A stretch of DNA of 64,000 nt from Armatimonadota bacterium. GTDB lineage: Bacteria > Armatimonadota > Chthonomonadetes > Chthonomonadales > CAJBBX01. Positions 49,900 through 60,349 of the stretch are shown piece after piece. The notes under the pieces are model-generated. The model did not search any database and was not told the DNA's origin. It worked only from the letters and a program-made list of their open reading frames with translations. The stretch lies in contig JAPLCQ010000125.1 in assembly GCA_026392115.1 (NCBI GenBank), forward strand, positions 1 through 64,000, read 5' to 3'. How positions within the stretch are numbered: the first letter of the stretch is position 1; every line of letters starts with the position of its first letter. A program made the translations under genes and the position numbers.

Positions 49900-52800
49900 T
49901 CAGATCGGCCGGCCCATCACCACGCGAACGGTATGGGCCAGCCCGTCCGATGCCAGTGTGACCGACAGGCCGGGCGCGGGCTGGCCGTCGACCTCGACGC
50001 TTCGCACTCCGTGGCTCACACCTTCGGGGTTCAGCGCCTCAATCCGGTAGGTGGCGCCGCCCTGGCGAAACGTGAGAGTGAAGCCGGGCCAGGCCTCCGG
50101 CACCGTGGGGTCAAGGGCGAGTACGTTGCCGCGAAGCCGGAAGCCCAGCACGTCCTCGATCCAGATGCGGTACATCACGCCGGCCGCGCCGGTGTACCAT
50201 GTCCATCCGCCCTGGCCGACACGCCCGGCGGCCGCATAGATGTCGGCTGCCACGACGTAGGGCTCGACGCGGTAGGTGGCGACCTCCTCCGGCGTTGCGG
50301 AGTGGGCTATGGGGCTCAGCATCTGTAGGATGCGCACCGCCTCGGCGCCGTCGCCCAGTTGCGCCAAGGCCTGAGCATACCAGAGCACCCCGTGGGTGTA
50401 TTGGCCGCCGTTCTCGCGGATGCCCGGCAGGTAGCCCTTGATGTAGCCGGGGTCGTGTTCGATCTTGTCGAAGGCCGGCGCAAAGAGCAGAACCATCCGC
50501 TCCCTGTTCCAGACGAGCCGCTGGCCCACGGCCTGGACCGCCTCGCGGGTGTGTGGGGTGACTGGCGCCCCGGAGAGTACGCTCCACGACTGGGCGATGG
50601 AGTCGATCTGCCCTTCGGCGCAGCGGGCCGAACCCACGGGTGTGCCATCGTCGAAGAAGGCGCGCAGGTACCACCGGCCGTCCCATGCCTGCTTGTCGAT
50701 TGCACCGATCAGGTTGGTCGCCCCGGCTCGGTGATCGGCCGCCTCCGCCGTGCGTCCGGCAAGCTCCAGCAACTCGGCGTAGTCGGTGAGGACACGCACG
50801 AGGAACCACGCGAGCCAGACGCTCTCGCCCTTCCCGCCGACTCCGATGCGGTTGAGCCCGTCGTTCCAGTCGCCGCCGCCCATGAGGGGGAGCCCGTGGG
50901 CCCCGGCCGTCCAGCCCCTGGCGACCGCCCGGCCGCAATGGTCCAGCAGGCCGGCGGTTGCGGCCGAAACGCGCGAAACGCCGTAGGCCTCCGGCTCGGA
51001 CGCAGGCAACGCGTCGGCCTCAAGGAAGGGAACGACCTCGTCGAGTATGGCCGTGTCGCCGGTGACCCGGACATACTGGGCGGTGACATAGGGTAGCCAG
51101 AGCAGGTCGTCCGTCATGCGGGTCCGGACGCCGGCTCCGGAGGGCTCGTGCCACCAGTGCTGCACGTCGCCTTCCACGAACTGCCTCGCCGCCGCGCGCA
51201 GGATATGCGAGCGTGTGAGGCCGGGGTTCGTGTAGAGGAGGGCAAGGGCATCCTGCAGCTGATCTCGGAAGCCGAAGGCGCCTCCGGACTGGTAGAACGC
51301 CGACCGTCCCCAGAGGCGGCAACTGAGGGCCTGGTAGACGAGCCACCGGTTCAGTAGCATGTCGGTGGCCGGGTCGGGCGTTTCGACTTGCACGGCGCCC
51401 AGGGCATCGTCCCACCAGTTCTTCGTGGCCTGGAGCGCGGCATCTACGGCTCCGGATGCCCGAAATCGCCGAGCCAGCGCGCGAGCCTGCTCAACGTCGG
51501 GCGCCTGGCCCAGCAGGAAGACCACGTCCACCGTCTCGTCAGGCTCGATGTCGACCCGTACCTGGACGCCGGCGCAGGCGTCGAGGCCGGATCCCACGCG
51601 GCCTGCCAGTCTCGCTCGTCGCATCGCGGCCGGGCGAGCAGGCGAGCCGTTGCGGCCCAGGAAGTCGGCCCTGTCGCCCGTGTAGGACCCCACGGGCAGG
51701 CTGCCCGCCACGAAAGCGACGCAAGCGCCGAAGTCCGGGTGGTACGGATTGCGGGCAAGCAGCATCTCGGCGGTGGCGTCCCACTGTGTGGATAGGTGCA
51801 GCTGCGTCTCCTCGCGCTCGGCACCCAGCACGAGCTGGCAGCAGAAGGTGGCCGTGAGGGCGCGCGCGCGGCCGGACCGGTTGCGAAGCCGCAGGCGCTG
51901 CACCCGCACAGGGGCGCCGCCATGAGCGTCGACCGGCACAAAGACCGTCATCTCTTGTTCTAGCCCGTGGCTGTTGTGCTCGAAGACCGAGTAGCCCTGG
52001 CCGTGGCGCGCCCGGTACTCGCCCTCCTCGCGTGCCGGCAGGGCCGTGGGCGTCCAGAACGCTCCGGTGGCTTCGTCGCGCAGGTAGAGCCCCTCGCCGG
52101 ATGGGTCCGTCACCGGGTCGTTCGACCAGGGCGTGATGCGGTTCTGCTGGCTGTTGCCCTGCCACGTGTAGCCGGACCCGCACTCCGAGGCCAGCGTGCC
52201 GAAGGTGGGATTGGCCATCACGTTGATCCACGGGTGGGGCGTGACGACTCCATCCTTCAGGCAGATGACGTATTCGCGGCCCCCGTCGGCGAAGCCGCCC
52301 ACACCGTTGAACTGCGAGAGCGCCACGGGTTGCAACGGCAATTCGCGGGCCTCCGGCTCGGAGGCTGTGGGCTCGAACGGCGGCGGCGTGGCCCCGGGCG
52401 GCCGTGGCGCCCCAAGCTGCTGGGAGAGCGGACCTCGCGCGGCCACCAGCACTGCCCGGGCGGAGGTGAGGAGCAGCGACCGATCCTCGGGCGCCATGGC
52501 GTCGGCCTGGCGCAGGAAGATGCCTCCCGGGCCCTCTGTCGGGTCCTGCGAGAGGGCGTCGATCATCCTTCGCAGGGCCTCCTGGGCCGTCTGGTCGTAG
52601 GTCGACGGCTCCTCATTCAGGATCACAAGGTCGGTCTTGAGCCCTCGAGCGGCCCAGTAAGAGTGGGCAATGATCGCCTCGCGGACCAGCTGTAGGTCAG
52701 CGATCTGGCTGATGGTGGCAACCACGATGGGCAGGTCGCCGGAGATGCCGTAGGGCCAGAGCCTGGATTGGCCCAGCAGGTTCCGGGCCAGGTGCGCCTG

Positions 52801-55800
52801 CGAGGGACGCAGAAGCACATTGGGGTAGAGGACGTAGGCGGCAAGCTGCTGGAACCGGTGCGCGTCCTCCGGGTGGATGCGCAGGCGTCGCATCTCGAGC
52901 TGCGCATGGGTCCACGCCATCGTCTGCGCACGGTGGGCGGCGCCGATGTCGCTGTACTTCGCGACTAGCTCCAACGCCTCCTCACGCGATGAGACTGAGC
53001 CGGTGATGAAGGCGGCCTCGACGCGCTGGCCGGGCTCCAGCTCAACCACGGCCCGAAGGCTGAAGATGGGGTCCATGACTGCGCCGGCGCACCCGGAAAG
53101 GTCGCCCTCCATGGCCGCCGGCGCGGAGGGAGACCGACCGCGGCCCACGAATAGCGCACGGTCCGTCTCGAAGCGCATACCGGGATCGAATGCGGGTCCA
53201 GCCGCCAGGACGTGCAGGGCCCAGCATGGCTCCTCCCCGGCAGAGCGGGGCCGGCGTCGGGCCAGCAGGGCGCGATGGTCGGTGAGGGCCTCGGTCTCGA
53301 TGAACATCTTGCTGAAGGCCGGGTGCGCCCGGTCCGCGTTGTGCGGGGCCATGGCCAACTCGGCGTAGCTGGTGAGCTCAATGCGCCGTCGGCGGAAGGT
53401 GCGGTTGAGCAGCGTCACGCGGCGCACCTCGACGTCGTGTTCAGGGGAGACCACGATCTCGGTGATGGTCTCGATGCCCGCGTCGCGTCGGCGGAACTCG
53501 GCCTTGTCGATGGCGAACGTGACGGCGTAGCGGTCGGGCTGGGTCTGTACGGGCTGATGGGCGGACGACCAGACCTCGCAGCTGTCCAGGTCGCGCAGGT
53601 AGATGAAGGCGCCCAGCGCATCGCGTGTGGTGTCGGCGCGCCACCGTGTGATCTCCAGGTCATGCCGCCGGCTCCAGCCACCGCCCGCATTGGTGACCAT
53701 GACGCTGTAGCTTCCGTTGGAGAGCAGGTTGGTGCGCGGGATGGGGGTGTCCGGCGTGCCGGCCTGCCCGAATACCGGCGCCGGGGTTGGAGGATCCAGC
53801 GGCGCGGCGACCGGGGCGGCCCCGGGGCTCGGAGCCGTGGCCCGTGCGACGGCGATGCGCTCGAACAGCAGGTGTTCCGTGGCTCGGACGCGGGGATCGC
53901 GGTGGAACCGGGTCTGCAGGATGCCGTCGTTGAGGGCGTTGTCCAGTGCGGTGAGGATCATCCCCTGGTGGTGCGCCATGTAGGTGTGGACCACCACGCC
54001 CCAACCGGCGCCGGGCTCCTGCTCACGCGTGAAGTCCAGCGACTCCCGGAACCCGTAGTCTCCGCGCATCGGGTGGCGGGGCATGGATGCCATCTCCCGC
54101 AGGTTCCTGGCTGCCGCGGGTGCGTTTACCATGAGCGCCAGGGCGGAGGCGTAAGGGGCAACCACCAGATCGGCCTCCAGCCCGCGCTTCAGTCCCAGCC
54201 CGGGTATGCCGAAGGCCCGGTACTGGTACATCTGGTTGGCATCGATGGCGCTGAAGGCGGCCTCGGAGATGCCCCAGGGCAGGCGCCGGGCGCGCCCATA
54301 GGCGATCTGGCACTCTACCGCGTCGCGGCAGCCTTTGTCCAACAGCGAGTTGGTGTAGGACCTGGTGAGTACGAGCGGCATGAGGTACTCGAACATGCTG
54401 CCGTTCCAGGACTGCAGTGCGCTCCGGCCCGCGCAGAGCGCCTGCGGCCGGCCCAGCGCCCACCAGTGCTCGGTGGGCGCATCACCGCGCGCGATGGCCA
54501 CGAAGCTGCCCAGGCGAGCCTCGCTCGCCAGCAGGTCGTAGTAGCCAGGGTCCATCCGCCGCTCGCTGACGTTGTAGCCGGTCCGGAAGAGGCGGCGCTC
54601 GGGGTCGTAGAGGAAGCGCATGTCCATGCCGTCGGCCAGCGCCTCGGCGGTCGCGATGGCGGCTCGGGCTCGGGCTACCAGATCGTGGGCCGCGGCCTGG
54701 GCACGGTCGGTGGCGTCCGCCAGCTCGTCCTGCCACTGCCGCAAGTCAGGCGGCATGGCGGATTGCTCGGCTCGACGGCCGGTGGCAACGAGGACGGCCA
54801 GCCCCGGCACACGGCCTTCGGCCAGGTCCCGGAGCGTGGGGGGCGACGCGAGCGCCTGCCGTCGCCACTCATGGGCCTCCGATCCCAGAGCCAGAAGTCC
54901 GCCGGACGGGGGAGCCTCGAGCGGCGCGACCCAGGGCAGGAACCGGTCGATTACGACCTCCCAGACCTGCATGGCAGGATCGGCCTTGGCCGCCGATCGG
55001 AGCGCGCGGCAAAGGTCGCTCAGGTCGCCCGGGTGAGGCGCAGGCTGGCCGCTCCGGGGCATGGCGAGCGCCTCGCGTACGGCCGCCAGCGCTCCTACCC
55101 CCAGGATCGGTCCCTGGACAAGCTCCTCCAGAGCCTGCGTGGTGGCCCAGAGCGCGGCCAGCAGGTTGCCGCTGTCCACCATGGACACATACCGGGGACG
55201 TAGCGGCGCCAGCGTGCGCGTGTCGTACCAGTTCAGCAGGTGCCCCTCGTGCAGTTCCAGCTTGCCCAGCGTGGACAGCGTGGCGGCTGTGCGGTCGACG
55301 GCCTCCTCGGGTGTGATGAACCCGAAGTCATGGGCGGCAAAGTTGGCCAGCAGTCCGAGACCGACGTTCGTGGGCGAGGTGCGCTCGGCGACCTGCTGCG
55401 ACGGTGTCTCCTGCACGTTATCCGGCGGCAGCCAGTTGGTTGCCGCCCCGGTGAAGTCCGCGAAGTAACGCCATGTGTCGTGGGCAAGCGTCCGCAGCAT
55501 GTGGCGTTCCGGCCCTGTTAGTGGCCGTTGTAGGTGCGGCTTGTCCGGTCGGCCCAACCAGTCGGCGAGCCATGGGCCGATGGCCCAGAGGGTCAGGAAC
55601 GGAGCGGCGTTGGTGAGGGCGACCGACCCCGTCGAGGCCATGGCCCAGGTCGTGGCGGCGCTCAGGCCGGTGGCCCAGACCATGCGGTGCAGCGTCTGGC
55701 TGGATGCCGACCGTGACTTGCGCTGGGCCTGCTGTGCGGTCTCCCACTCCAGCAGCAGCGCGTGTGACGCCCTGCGCCGCCACTCGGCCCGGACCATGGC

Positions 55801-58800
55801 GTCGAGGGCCGTAACGGCTATGTGGGGCAGCAGGGCCGCCTCCACCAGGGCACGGGCGGCGCCGCGAAGCAGTTCGCGCCTCCTGGCCGAGCAGGGCGGG
55901 CCCAGACCGGTGAGGCGTCCCACCAGGGCGAGCAGGGGAGGCAGGCCCAGAACCGACCAGACCAGGGCCGATGCGCTGGACTCCGCGCCAGGGATGAGCC
56001 ATCCCGCGGTCAGCAGCGCCATGGCGGTCGGCGCCATGAGGCTCCGTCGCAGATTGTCGGCGATCTTCAACCGGCTCAGGGGCGAGAGCCTATTACGTTC
56101 GCGGCGCCCGCCGTGGGTCGGGGCCATGGGCCAGATCCAGTCGGTGATCTGCCAGTCGCCGCGCGTCCAGCGATGCAGGCGGCGGCGGTAGGCCTCGAAG
56201 TCGGCTGGGAACTGGTCCAGCAACTGGATATCGCTGGCCAGCCGCACACCCACATGGGCGCCCTCCAGCAGGTCGTGGCTCAGGATGTGGTTCTCCGGGA
56301 GCCGCCCGGAGAGGAGGGTGTGGAAGGCGCGCAGGTCGTAAATGCCCTTGCCGTGGTAGCTGCCTTCGCCTGCCAGATCCTGGAACACGTCCGACACGGC
56401 CTTGGTATAGGGGTCCATGCCGGTGGGATCGGAGAATGCCATGGAGAAGCGGGTTGCGGTGGCGCTGGGCAGGCTGGTGGTTACCCTGGGCTGGATGATG
56501 GTGCATCCACGGACCATCGACCTGCCGTCCTCGGATAGGTGCGGTCGGTTCAGCGGGTGCGCCATGGCGCCGACCAGGCGCCTCGCCGCGTCGTGCGGGA
56601 GTTCTGTGTCGGAGTCGAGCGTGATGACGAACCGGATGCCACGCAGGTCCTCGGCTCCGCCAACGCGGAGCAGGCCGGCCTCTACGGGCTCACCGCACAG
56701 GTATCGGTTCAATTCCTCCAGCTTGCCGCGCTTGCGCTCCCAGCCGATCCACCGCCCTTCGCTGTCGTTGAGGAGGCGCTCCCGGTGGAATAGGAAGAAG
56801 CGGCCCGGCCCATGCTCGGCATCCATTTGCCGGATCGCGTCGGCCGCGACGTCGAGTAGCTCGGCGTCCTCCGGCATGCTCTGCCGTGGCGCGTCGGAGT
56901 AGTCGCTCAGCAGGGCATAGAGGAGGTTGTTGTCGGTGTTGGCCAGGAACCGGGCGCGCAGATGCTCCACCTCGGCAAGGATGCTCTCCGGAGTGAGCAG
57001 CATCATCGGGATGACCACCAGCGTACGGCAGTCCTTGGGGATGCCCTCGCGGTAGTCCATCTTGGGCACGAACCTCGGGGGCATCATGCGCATGACCAGG
57101 AGGTTTAGGGCCTGCACCGCCAATTCACTGGCAGGACCGATGCCGAGGAGCGCGATGGCGGCTGTGGCCGCGGCGCCCACGCCCAGAGCGTGGCACCACT
57201 CCGCGAGGGCCGCCAGAACGGCGGCGGAACCGAGCGCGACGCCGCTCAAGTAGACCACAGCCGCATGCCGCTCGGTCCACCGGCGCGCGCAGCGCATCGC
57301 TCCGGGGCGGCACTGCAGCCGCGCCTCAAGGGCCTCGCGTCCGTCGTCGATCAGGTAGTAGCCCACATGGTCGGCCGGCGGCGCCGCGCCTTCGACGGCC
57401 AGCGCGACCGCGGCCGAGGCTACGGTTGTCTCCTGAGTTCGTGCGCCACGGGCCAGCGCCTCGACCTCGTGGCGGTAGCGGTCGCGAGTGGCGAACTCCA
57501 TGGCGGGGTAGGCGCCGGCGGGATCGCTGCGGAGGATCGCCTCGGTGGCGCTGAGGGCCTCAAGCGTCTCCTCCCACCGCACGTGGGCAAGGAGGCGCAG
57601 GCTGCCGATGGCGTTGGCCAGGGCCACCTGCTCGGCAGCCTGGATCACGCTCTCCTGCTGCTGCGCAGCGGGCAACGGATCGGCCAGCGCTTCGTTGAGC
57701 CAGGCCCGTGCGGGAGCCAGCGCCGTCTCCTCGTCGAAGAGGTAGTCGACCAGCTGGTGGGCCAGGTGCGCGGTGGGTTCAGGGTGCCTGCGGCTCAACT
57801 CGTACATAAACTGCGGGACCTTGCCGGGCTCGCGCCTGGCTGCCGTCAGCAGGCGGTTGGCCCAGAAGTCGGCCAGCACGCGCTCCAACTCGCGGCGCTC
57901 CACCTGTGCGGCCAGGTGGCCGATGGTCTCCACCAGGCAGAGGCGCAGCATCTGCGGCAGGGCCCATATCTCGCCCATGGCCAGCGGCGTCACCGTCTGG
58001 AACGAGGCCACGAACTCCTGGATGCACGCCTGGTCCAGCCGCGCGTCGGTATCGGACACGATCTCCGAGGCGATGCCGTAGACCCTGGGCAGGCCCGCCC
58101 AGCGGCCGTTGGGGATGACCGGTAGCTGCCGGCAGAAGCTCCGTGGCAGGTTGTGGCGGAACTCGCGGATCGGCTCCGCGATGACGTGGGCGTTGTCCAG
58201 TAGCCACTCCGCTGCCATGGAGGATTCGAGCCCGAGCCTGGCCATCTGCGCCAGGATCTGCCTGACCCCCACGATGCGCCGCTCGCCATCTTTCAGTCGC
58301 TGGTGCAGCGGACGGGGCCGCGACGGACGCGGGGCCAATGGTCGCAGGGAGCGAGCAAGCTTCTCCGCGGCTTCGCGCATGGCAGCGACCGGCATCGGGG
58401 GTAGCCGGACGTCCTGCACTTCGGCATGGACCGGCGCCGTCTGGCCGGGAGGGAAGGCGAACGTCAGTGGCGGGTCGCCGGCGACACTGGCCGTGATCCG
58501 CAAGGTCGTCTCCAGCGTCCGAAGTCGCGTCTGGACGATGATCAGCGTCTCATCGGCAACCACCAGCCGGCTGTAGATGGTCATCGTTCCCCTGTCGACA
58601 CCTCGATTCGCCACCAGCAGGATCGAGGTGACCAGACAGGCGCATGCGACCTCGAGCATCACATGCAACGGGTGGGGGACAAGGTCCAGTGGAAGGAGGC
58701 GGGTCAGGGCCCATCCGAGTGCGGCGCCCAGCAGGCCGGCGAGAAGGGGATGGACGGGTGCGTTGTCGATAGTGACGCGTCCGTCCGCACGACCGTAGAC

Positions 58801-58902
58801 GGCGGCGGAACGCCAGCGCCCCAGTCGTCGAAGTCTACGTAGGACCGTTCCGGCGACCGGCCTGTCCTGGTAACAGGCCAGCACGGTTCCGCGGTCGACC
58901 AT
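49900..58902 (-). CDS. Cyclic beta-1,2-glucan synthase (NdvB/ChvB-like), 3000 residues
   Basis: ATG 58902 gives exactly 3000 residues. An N-terminal part with two helices (about 52-70, 79-97) leads into SSMAAEWLLDNAHVIAEPI, the start region of the family. The GT84 glycosyltransferase shows VVIPMMLLTPESI, ITLDSDTELP (near 764), GSYHGKGIYD, ILSHDLLEG and RWTRGDWQ, and more hydrophobic helices. A glucoamylase-like PF10091 domain (GYNVSERRMDPGYYDLL near 1444, YMAHHQGM near 1639) follows. The C-terminal 1000 or more residues are two GH94-type parts (GGGDWNDGLNRIG near 2674, GGQYTHGVLWYA, GGWTWYTGAAGVMYRIW). Family members make and cyclise beta-1,2-glucan in the inner membrane. The start overlaps the upstream glucoamylase gene by 68 nt. 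Confidence 0.92.
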   Translation of the reverse strand: MVDRGTVLACYQDRPVAGTVLRRLRRLGRWRSAAVYGRADGRVTIDNAPVHPLLAGLLGAALGWALTRLLPLDLVPHPLHVMLEVACACLVTSILLVANRGVDRGTMTIYSRLVVADETLIIVQTRLRTLETTLRITASVAGDPPLTFAFPPGQTAPVHAEVQDVRLPPMPVAAMREAAEKLARSLRPLAPRPSRPRPLHQRLKDGERRIVGVRQILAQMARLGLESSMAAEWLLDNAHVIAEPIREFRHNLPRSFCRQLPVIPNGRWAGLPRVYGIASEIVSDTDARLDQACIQEFVASFQTVTPLAMGEIWALPQMLRLCLVETIGHLAAQVERRELERVLADFWANRLLTAARREPGKVPQFMYELSRRHPEPTAHLAHQLVDYLFDEETALAPARAWLNEALADPLPAAQQQESVIQAAEQVALANAIGSLRLLAHVRWEETLEALSATEAILRSDPAGAYPAMEFATRDRYRHEVEALARGARTQETTVASAAVALAVEGAAPPADHVGYYLIDDGREALEARLQCRPGAMRCARRWTERHAAVVYLSGVALGSAAVLAALAEWCHALGVGAAATAAIALLGIGPASELAVQALNLLVMRMMPPRFVPKMDYREGIPKDCRTLVVIPMMLLTPESILAEVEHLRARFLANTDNNLLYALLSDYSDAPRQSMPEDAELLDVAADAIRQMDAEHGPGRFFLFHRERLLNDSEGRWIGWERKRGKLEELNRYLCGEPVEAGLLRVGGAEDLRGIRFVITLDSDTELPHDAARRLVGAMAHPLNRPHLSEDGRSMVRGCTIIQPRVTTSLPSATATRFSMAFSDPTGMDPYTKAVSDVFQDLAGEGSYHGKGIYDLRAFHTLLSGRLPENHILSHDLLEGAHVGVRLASDIQLLDQFPADFEAYRRRLHRWTRGDWQITDWIWPMAPTHGGRRERNRLSPLSRLKIADNLRRSLMAPTAMALLTAGWLIPGAESSASALVWSVLGLPPLLALVGRLTGLGPPCSARRRELLRGAARALVEAALLPHIAVTALDAMVRAEWRRRASHALLLEWETAQQAQRKSRSASSQTLHRMVWATGLSAATTWAMASTGSVALTNAAPFLTLWAIGPWLADWLGRPDKPHLQRPLTGPERHMLRTLAHDTWRYFADFTGAATNWLPPDNVQETPSQQVAERTSPTNVGLGLLANFAAHDFGFITPEEAVDRTAATLSTLGKLELHEGHLLNWYDTRTLAPLRPRYVSMVDSGNLLAALWATTQALEELVQGPILGVGALAAVREALAMPRSGQPAPHPGDLSDLCRALRSAAKADPAMQVWEVVIDRFLPWVAPLEAPPSGGLLALGSEAHEWRRQALASPPTLRDLAEGRVPGLAVLVATGRRAEQSAMPPDLRQWQDELADATDRAQAAAHDLVARARAAIATAEALADGMDMRFLYDPERRLFRTGYNVSERRMDPGYYDLLASEARLGSFVAIARGDAPTEHWWALGRPQALCAGRSALQSWNGSMFEYLMPLVLTRSYTNSLLDKGCRDAVECQIAYGRARRLPWGISEAAFSAIDANQMYQYRAFGIPGLGLKRGLEADLVVAPYASALALMVNAPAAARNLREMASMPRHPMRGDYGFRESLDFTREQEPGAGWGVVVHTYMAHHQGMILTALDNALNDGILQTRFHRDPRVRATEHLLFERIAVARATAPSPGAAPVAAPLDPPTPAPVFGQAGTPDTPIPRTNLLSNGSYSVMVTNAGGGWSRRHDLEITRWRADTTRDALGAFIYLRDLDSCEVWSSAHQPVQTQPDRYAVTFAIDKAEFRRRDAGIETITEIVVSPEHDVEVRRVTLLNRTFRRRRIELTSYAELAMAPHNADRAHPAFSKMFIETEALTDHRALLARRRPRSAGEEPCWALHVLAAGPAFDPGMRFETDRALFVGRGRSPSAPAAMEGDLSGCAGAVMDPIFSLRAVVELEPGQRVEAAFITGSVSSREEALELVAKYSDIGAAHRAQTMAWTHAQLEMRRLRIHPEDAHRFQQLAAYVLYPNVLLRPSQAHLARNLLGQSRLWPYGISGDLPIVVATISQIADLQLVREAIIAHSYWAARGLKTDLVILNEEPSTYDQTAQEALRRMIDALSQDPTEGPGGIFLRQADAMAPEDRSLLLTSARAVLVAARGPLSQQLGAPRPPGATPPPFEPTASEPEARELPLQPVALSQFNGVGGFADGGREYVICLKDGVVTPHPWINVMANPTFGTLASECGSGYTWQGNSQQNRITPWSNDPVTDPSGEGLYLRDEATGAFWTPTALPAREEGEYRARHGQGYSVFEHNSHGLEQEMTVFVPVDAHGGAPVRVQRLRLRNRSGRARALTATFCCQLVLGAEREETQLHLSTQWDATAEMLLARNPYHPDFGACVAFVAGSLPVGSYTGDRADFLGRNGSPARPAAMRRARLAGRVGSGLDACAGVQVRVDIEPDETVDVVFLLGQAPDVEQARALARRFRASGAVDAALQATKNWWDDALGAVQVETPDPATDMLLNRWLVYQALSCRLWGRSAFYQSGGAFGFRDQLQDALALLYTNPGLTRSHILRAAARQFVEGDVQHWWHEPSGAGVRTRMTDDLLWLPYVTAQYVRVTGDTAILDEVVPFLEADALPASEPEAYGVSRVSAATAGLLDHCGRAVARGWTAGAHGLPLMGGGDWNDGLNRIGVGGKGESVWLAWFLVRVLTDYAELLELAGRTAEAADHRAGATNLIGAIDKQAWDGRWYLRAFFDDGTPVGSARCAEGQIDSIAQSWSVLSGAPVTPHTREAVQAVGQRLVWNRERMVLLFAPAFDKIEHDPGYIKGYLPGIRENGGQYTHGVLWYAQALAQLGDGAEAVRILQMLSPIAHSATPEEVATYRVEPYVVAADIYAAAGRVGQGGWTWYTGAAGVMYRIWIEDVLGFRLRGNVLALDPTVPEAWPGFTLTFRQGGATYRIEALNPEGVSHGVRSVEVDGQPAPGLSVTLASDGLAHTVRVVMGRPI

Positions 58903-60349
58903 GGAGCATCGCCAGATCTTTCTGCCCGGCGCATCGGCTGAGCCCATCCGTTGCGCAGCAGACTGACCGGGCTCCCGGCCGCCTTGCTGCCGCGTAGACC
59001 AGCGCTCCGGGAGGTTGCAGGCGCCAGGGAACCGCGCCCGCACCGGAGCGGCTGCGCCACAACGGCCGGATGCCCGCTTCGCTGGTCCTGCTTAGTCCCA
59101 CCTTACTGTACGCTCGCACGGTGGCTGGAAGTGCCGCAGTTAGTTTCCAGACCAACCCTGTGCGGTGGTTCTCAATGCTGAGCAGGGCCATGCCGAGGTC
59201 GATCCCGATGACATCCGGGCCGAACCACTCGGGCTCCAGGTTGAACTGGTTGCAGAAGCCGTACCTGCCCCAGGCGCGGTTGGCGAGCTCCTTCCGCATG
59301 CGCATCGCCGTGGCCAACGCCTCCTTGGGGCGGTAGAGAATGGCCGCCAGCACGCCGGTGGGGGAGACGGTGCCGTCCTCGGGGCCCGGCACGCCGAAGG
59401 CCTCGTAACGGCTGCCGGAAGCGTCGCCGGCGTTGAGGCCCCAATAGCCCGCGGCGTAGGTCTTGCGCTTCGCCGCGTTGTCGGCGCAGAAGGTGCGATG
59501 GATGTCCGTGGCCTGCTCGGACGCGACCCAGTAGTCGTAGCCGAGCCGGTCGCGGCGGTTTCGAAGGTCGTAGTAGCCCTGCGTCATCTGGTGCCAGAAG
59601 ATGGGCCCGCCCGCCAGCGTCTCGTGTCCGCGGTAGCGGTAGCGGGGGCGCTCAAGGCGCGTCCAGACCTCGGCCGGCAGGTCCTGCTTGGAGCCGAGCG
59701 CCAAAAGCAGCAGGAAGGTCGACTCGCAGAAGCTGCCCCAGTCGGACGCGATAAAGCCCGTCTCGGGCCGCCAGCCATGCGTCAGCGCGAGTTTGCCGGG
59801 CTTGGCGCCGCCGTTGGTGAGCGCCCACCGCCAGTCCATGCGGTCGGCCAACCGCTCGGAGAGCGTGCGAACGTCGCCGCCGAAGGCGCGGCCGGCCGTG
59901 ATGGCGCCCAGGGCGAAGAGCGCGGTGTCGATCGTCGATACTTCGGACTGCCAGACGCGCCCGCCGGTTCGCTTGTTGACGAAGTGGTAGAGGAATCCGT
60001 GGTGGTGCGGCATGGTCAGCACGAAGCGCAGCGTCCTCGTCGCCCGGGCGATGGCCTCGTCCCGCTTGAGCCACTTGCGCTCGACGCCGATGGCAAGGGC
60101 CGAGAGCCCGTAGCCGGTCGCCGCCATGGAGGCGACGTCGTAGGTGTCCGCGCCGGAGTTGGACGCCCGGTCGGTCACGAGGCCCGTAACCGGGTCGGCG
60201 CGTTCCCAGAAGTAGCTTACCGCCCGCCGCTGCACGTCGTCGAGGAAGAGGCGCTCCTCGCCGGTTTCGCCGCCGGCAGGCCTCGGAAGGAACCCGACGG
60301 CGGCGGCGGCGATCAGAATGGCGGCGCGCGGTAGGTTGCCCATGGTCAT
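58835..60349 (-). CDS. Secreted glucoamylase-like protein (PF10091) with unusual C-terminal tail
   Basis: 504 residues. ATG 60349 overlaps the previous stop as ATGA. A signal peptide (AAILIAAAAVGFLPRPAGG) is followed by a PF10091 glucoamylase-like domain: RAVSYFWERADPVTGLVTDR, ATGYGLSALAIGV, TGFIASDWGSFCE, PIFWHQMTQGYYD and GIDLGMALLSIENHRTGLVWK. Family proteins normally end soon after this last block. Here about 75 further residues rich in Arg/Ala/Gly run on, overlapping the start of the glucan synthase gene by 68 nt. The true stop may have been lost by a mutation or frameshift near 59100. Likely acts on the same beta-glucan as the NdvB-like protein. Confidence 0.85.
   Translation of the reverse strand: MTMGNLPRAAILIAAAAVGFLPRPAGGETGEERLFLDDVQRRAVSYFWERADPVTGLVTDRASNSGADTYDVASMAATGYGLSALAIGVERKWLKRDEAIARATRTLRFVLTMPHHHGFLYHFVNKRTGGRVWQSEVSTIDTALFALGAITAGRAFGGDVRTLSERLADRMDWRWALTNGGAKPGKLALTHGWRPETGFIASDWGSFCESTFLLLLALGSKQDLPAEVWTRLERPRYRYRGHETLAGGPIFWHQMTQGYYDLRNRRDRLGYDYWVASEQATDIHRTFCADNAAKRKTYAAGYWGLNAGDASGSRYEAFGVPGPEDGTVSPTGVLAAILYRPKEALATAMRMRKELANRAWGRYGFCNQFNLEPEWFGPDVIGIDLGMALLSIENHRTGLVWKLTAALPATVRAYSKVGLSRTSEAGIRPLWRSRSGAGAVPWRLQPPGALVYAAARRPGARSVCCATDGLSRCAGQKDLAMLHGRPRNRAGLLPGQAGRRNGPT

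Noticed and set aside
53212..55203. Long plus-strand open frame inside the glucan synthase gene
   Set aside because: Antisense to clear, family-matching coding sequence; composition is typical of a GC-rich shadow frame with no domain or ribosome site.
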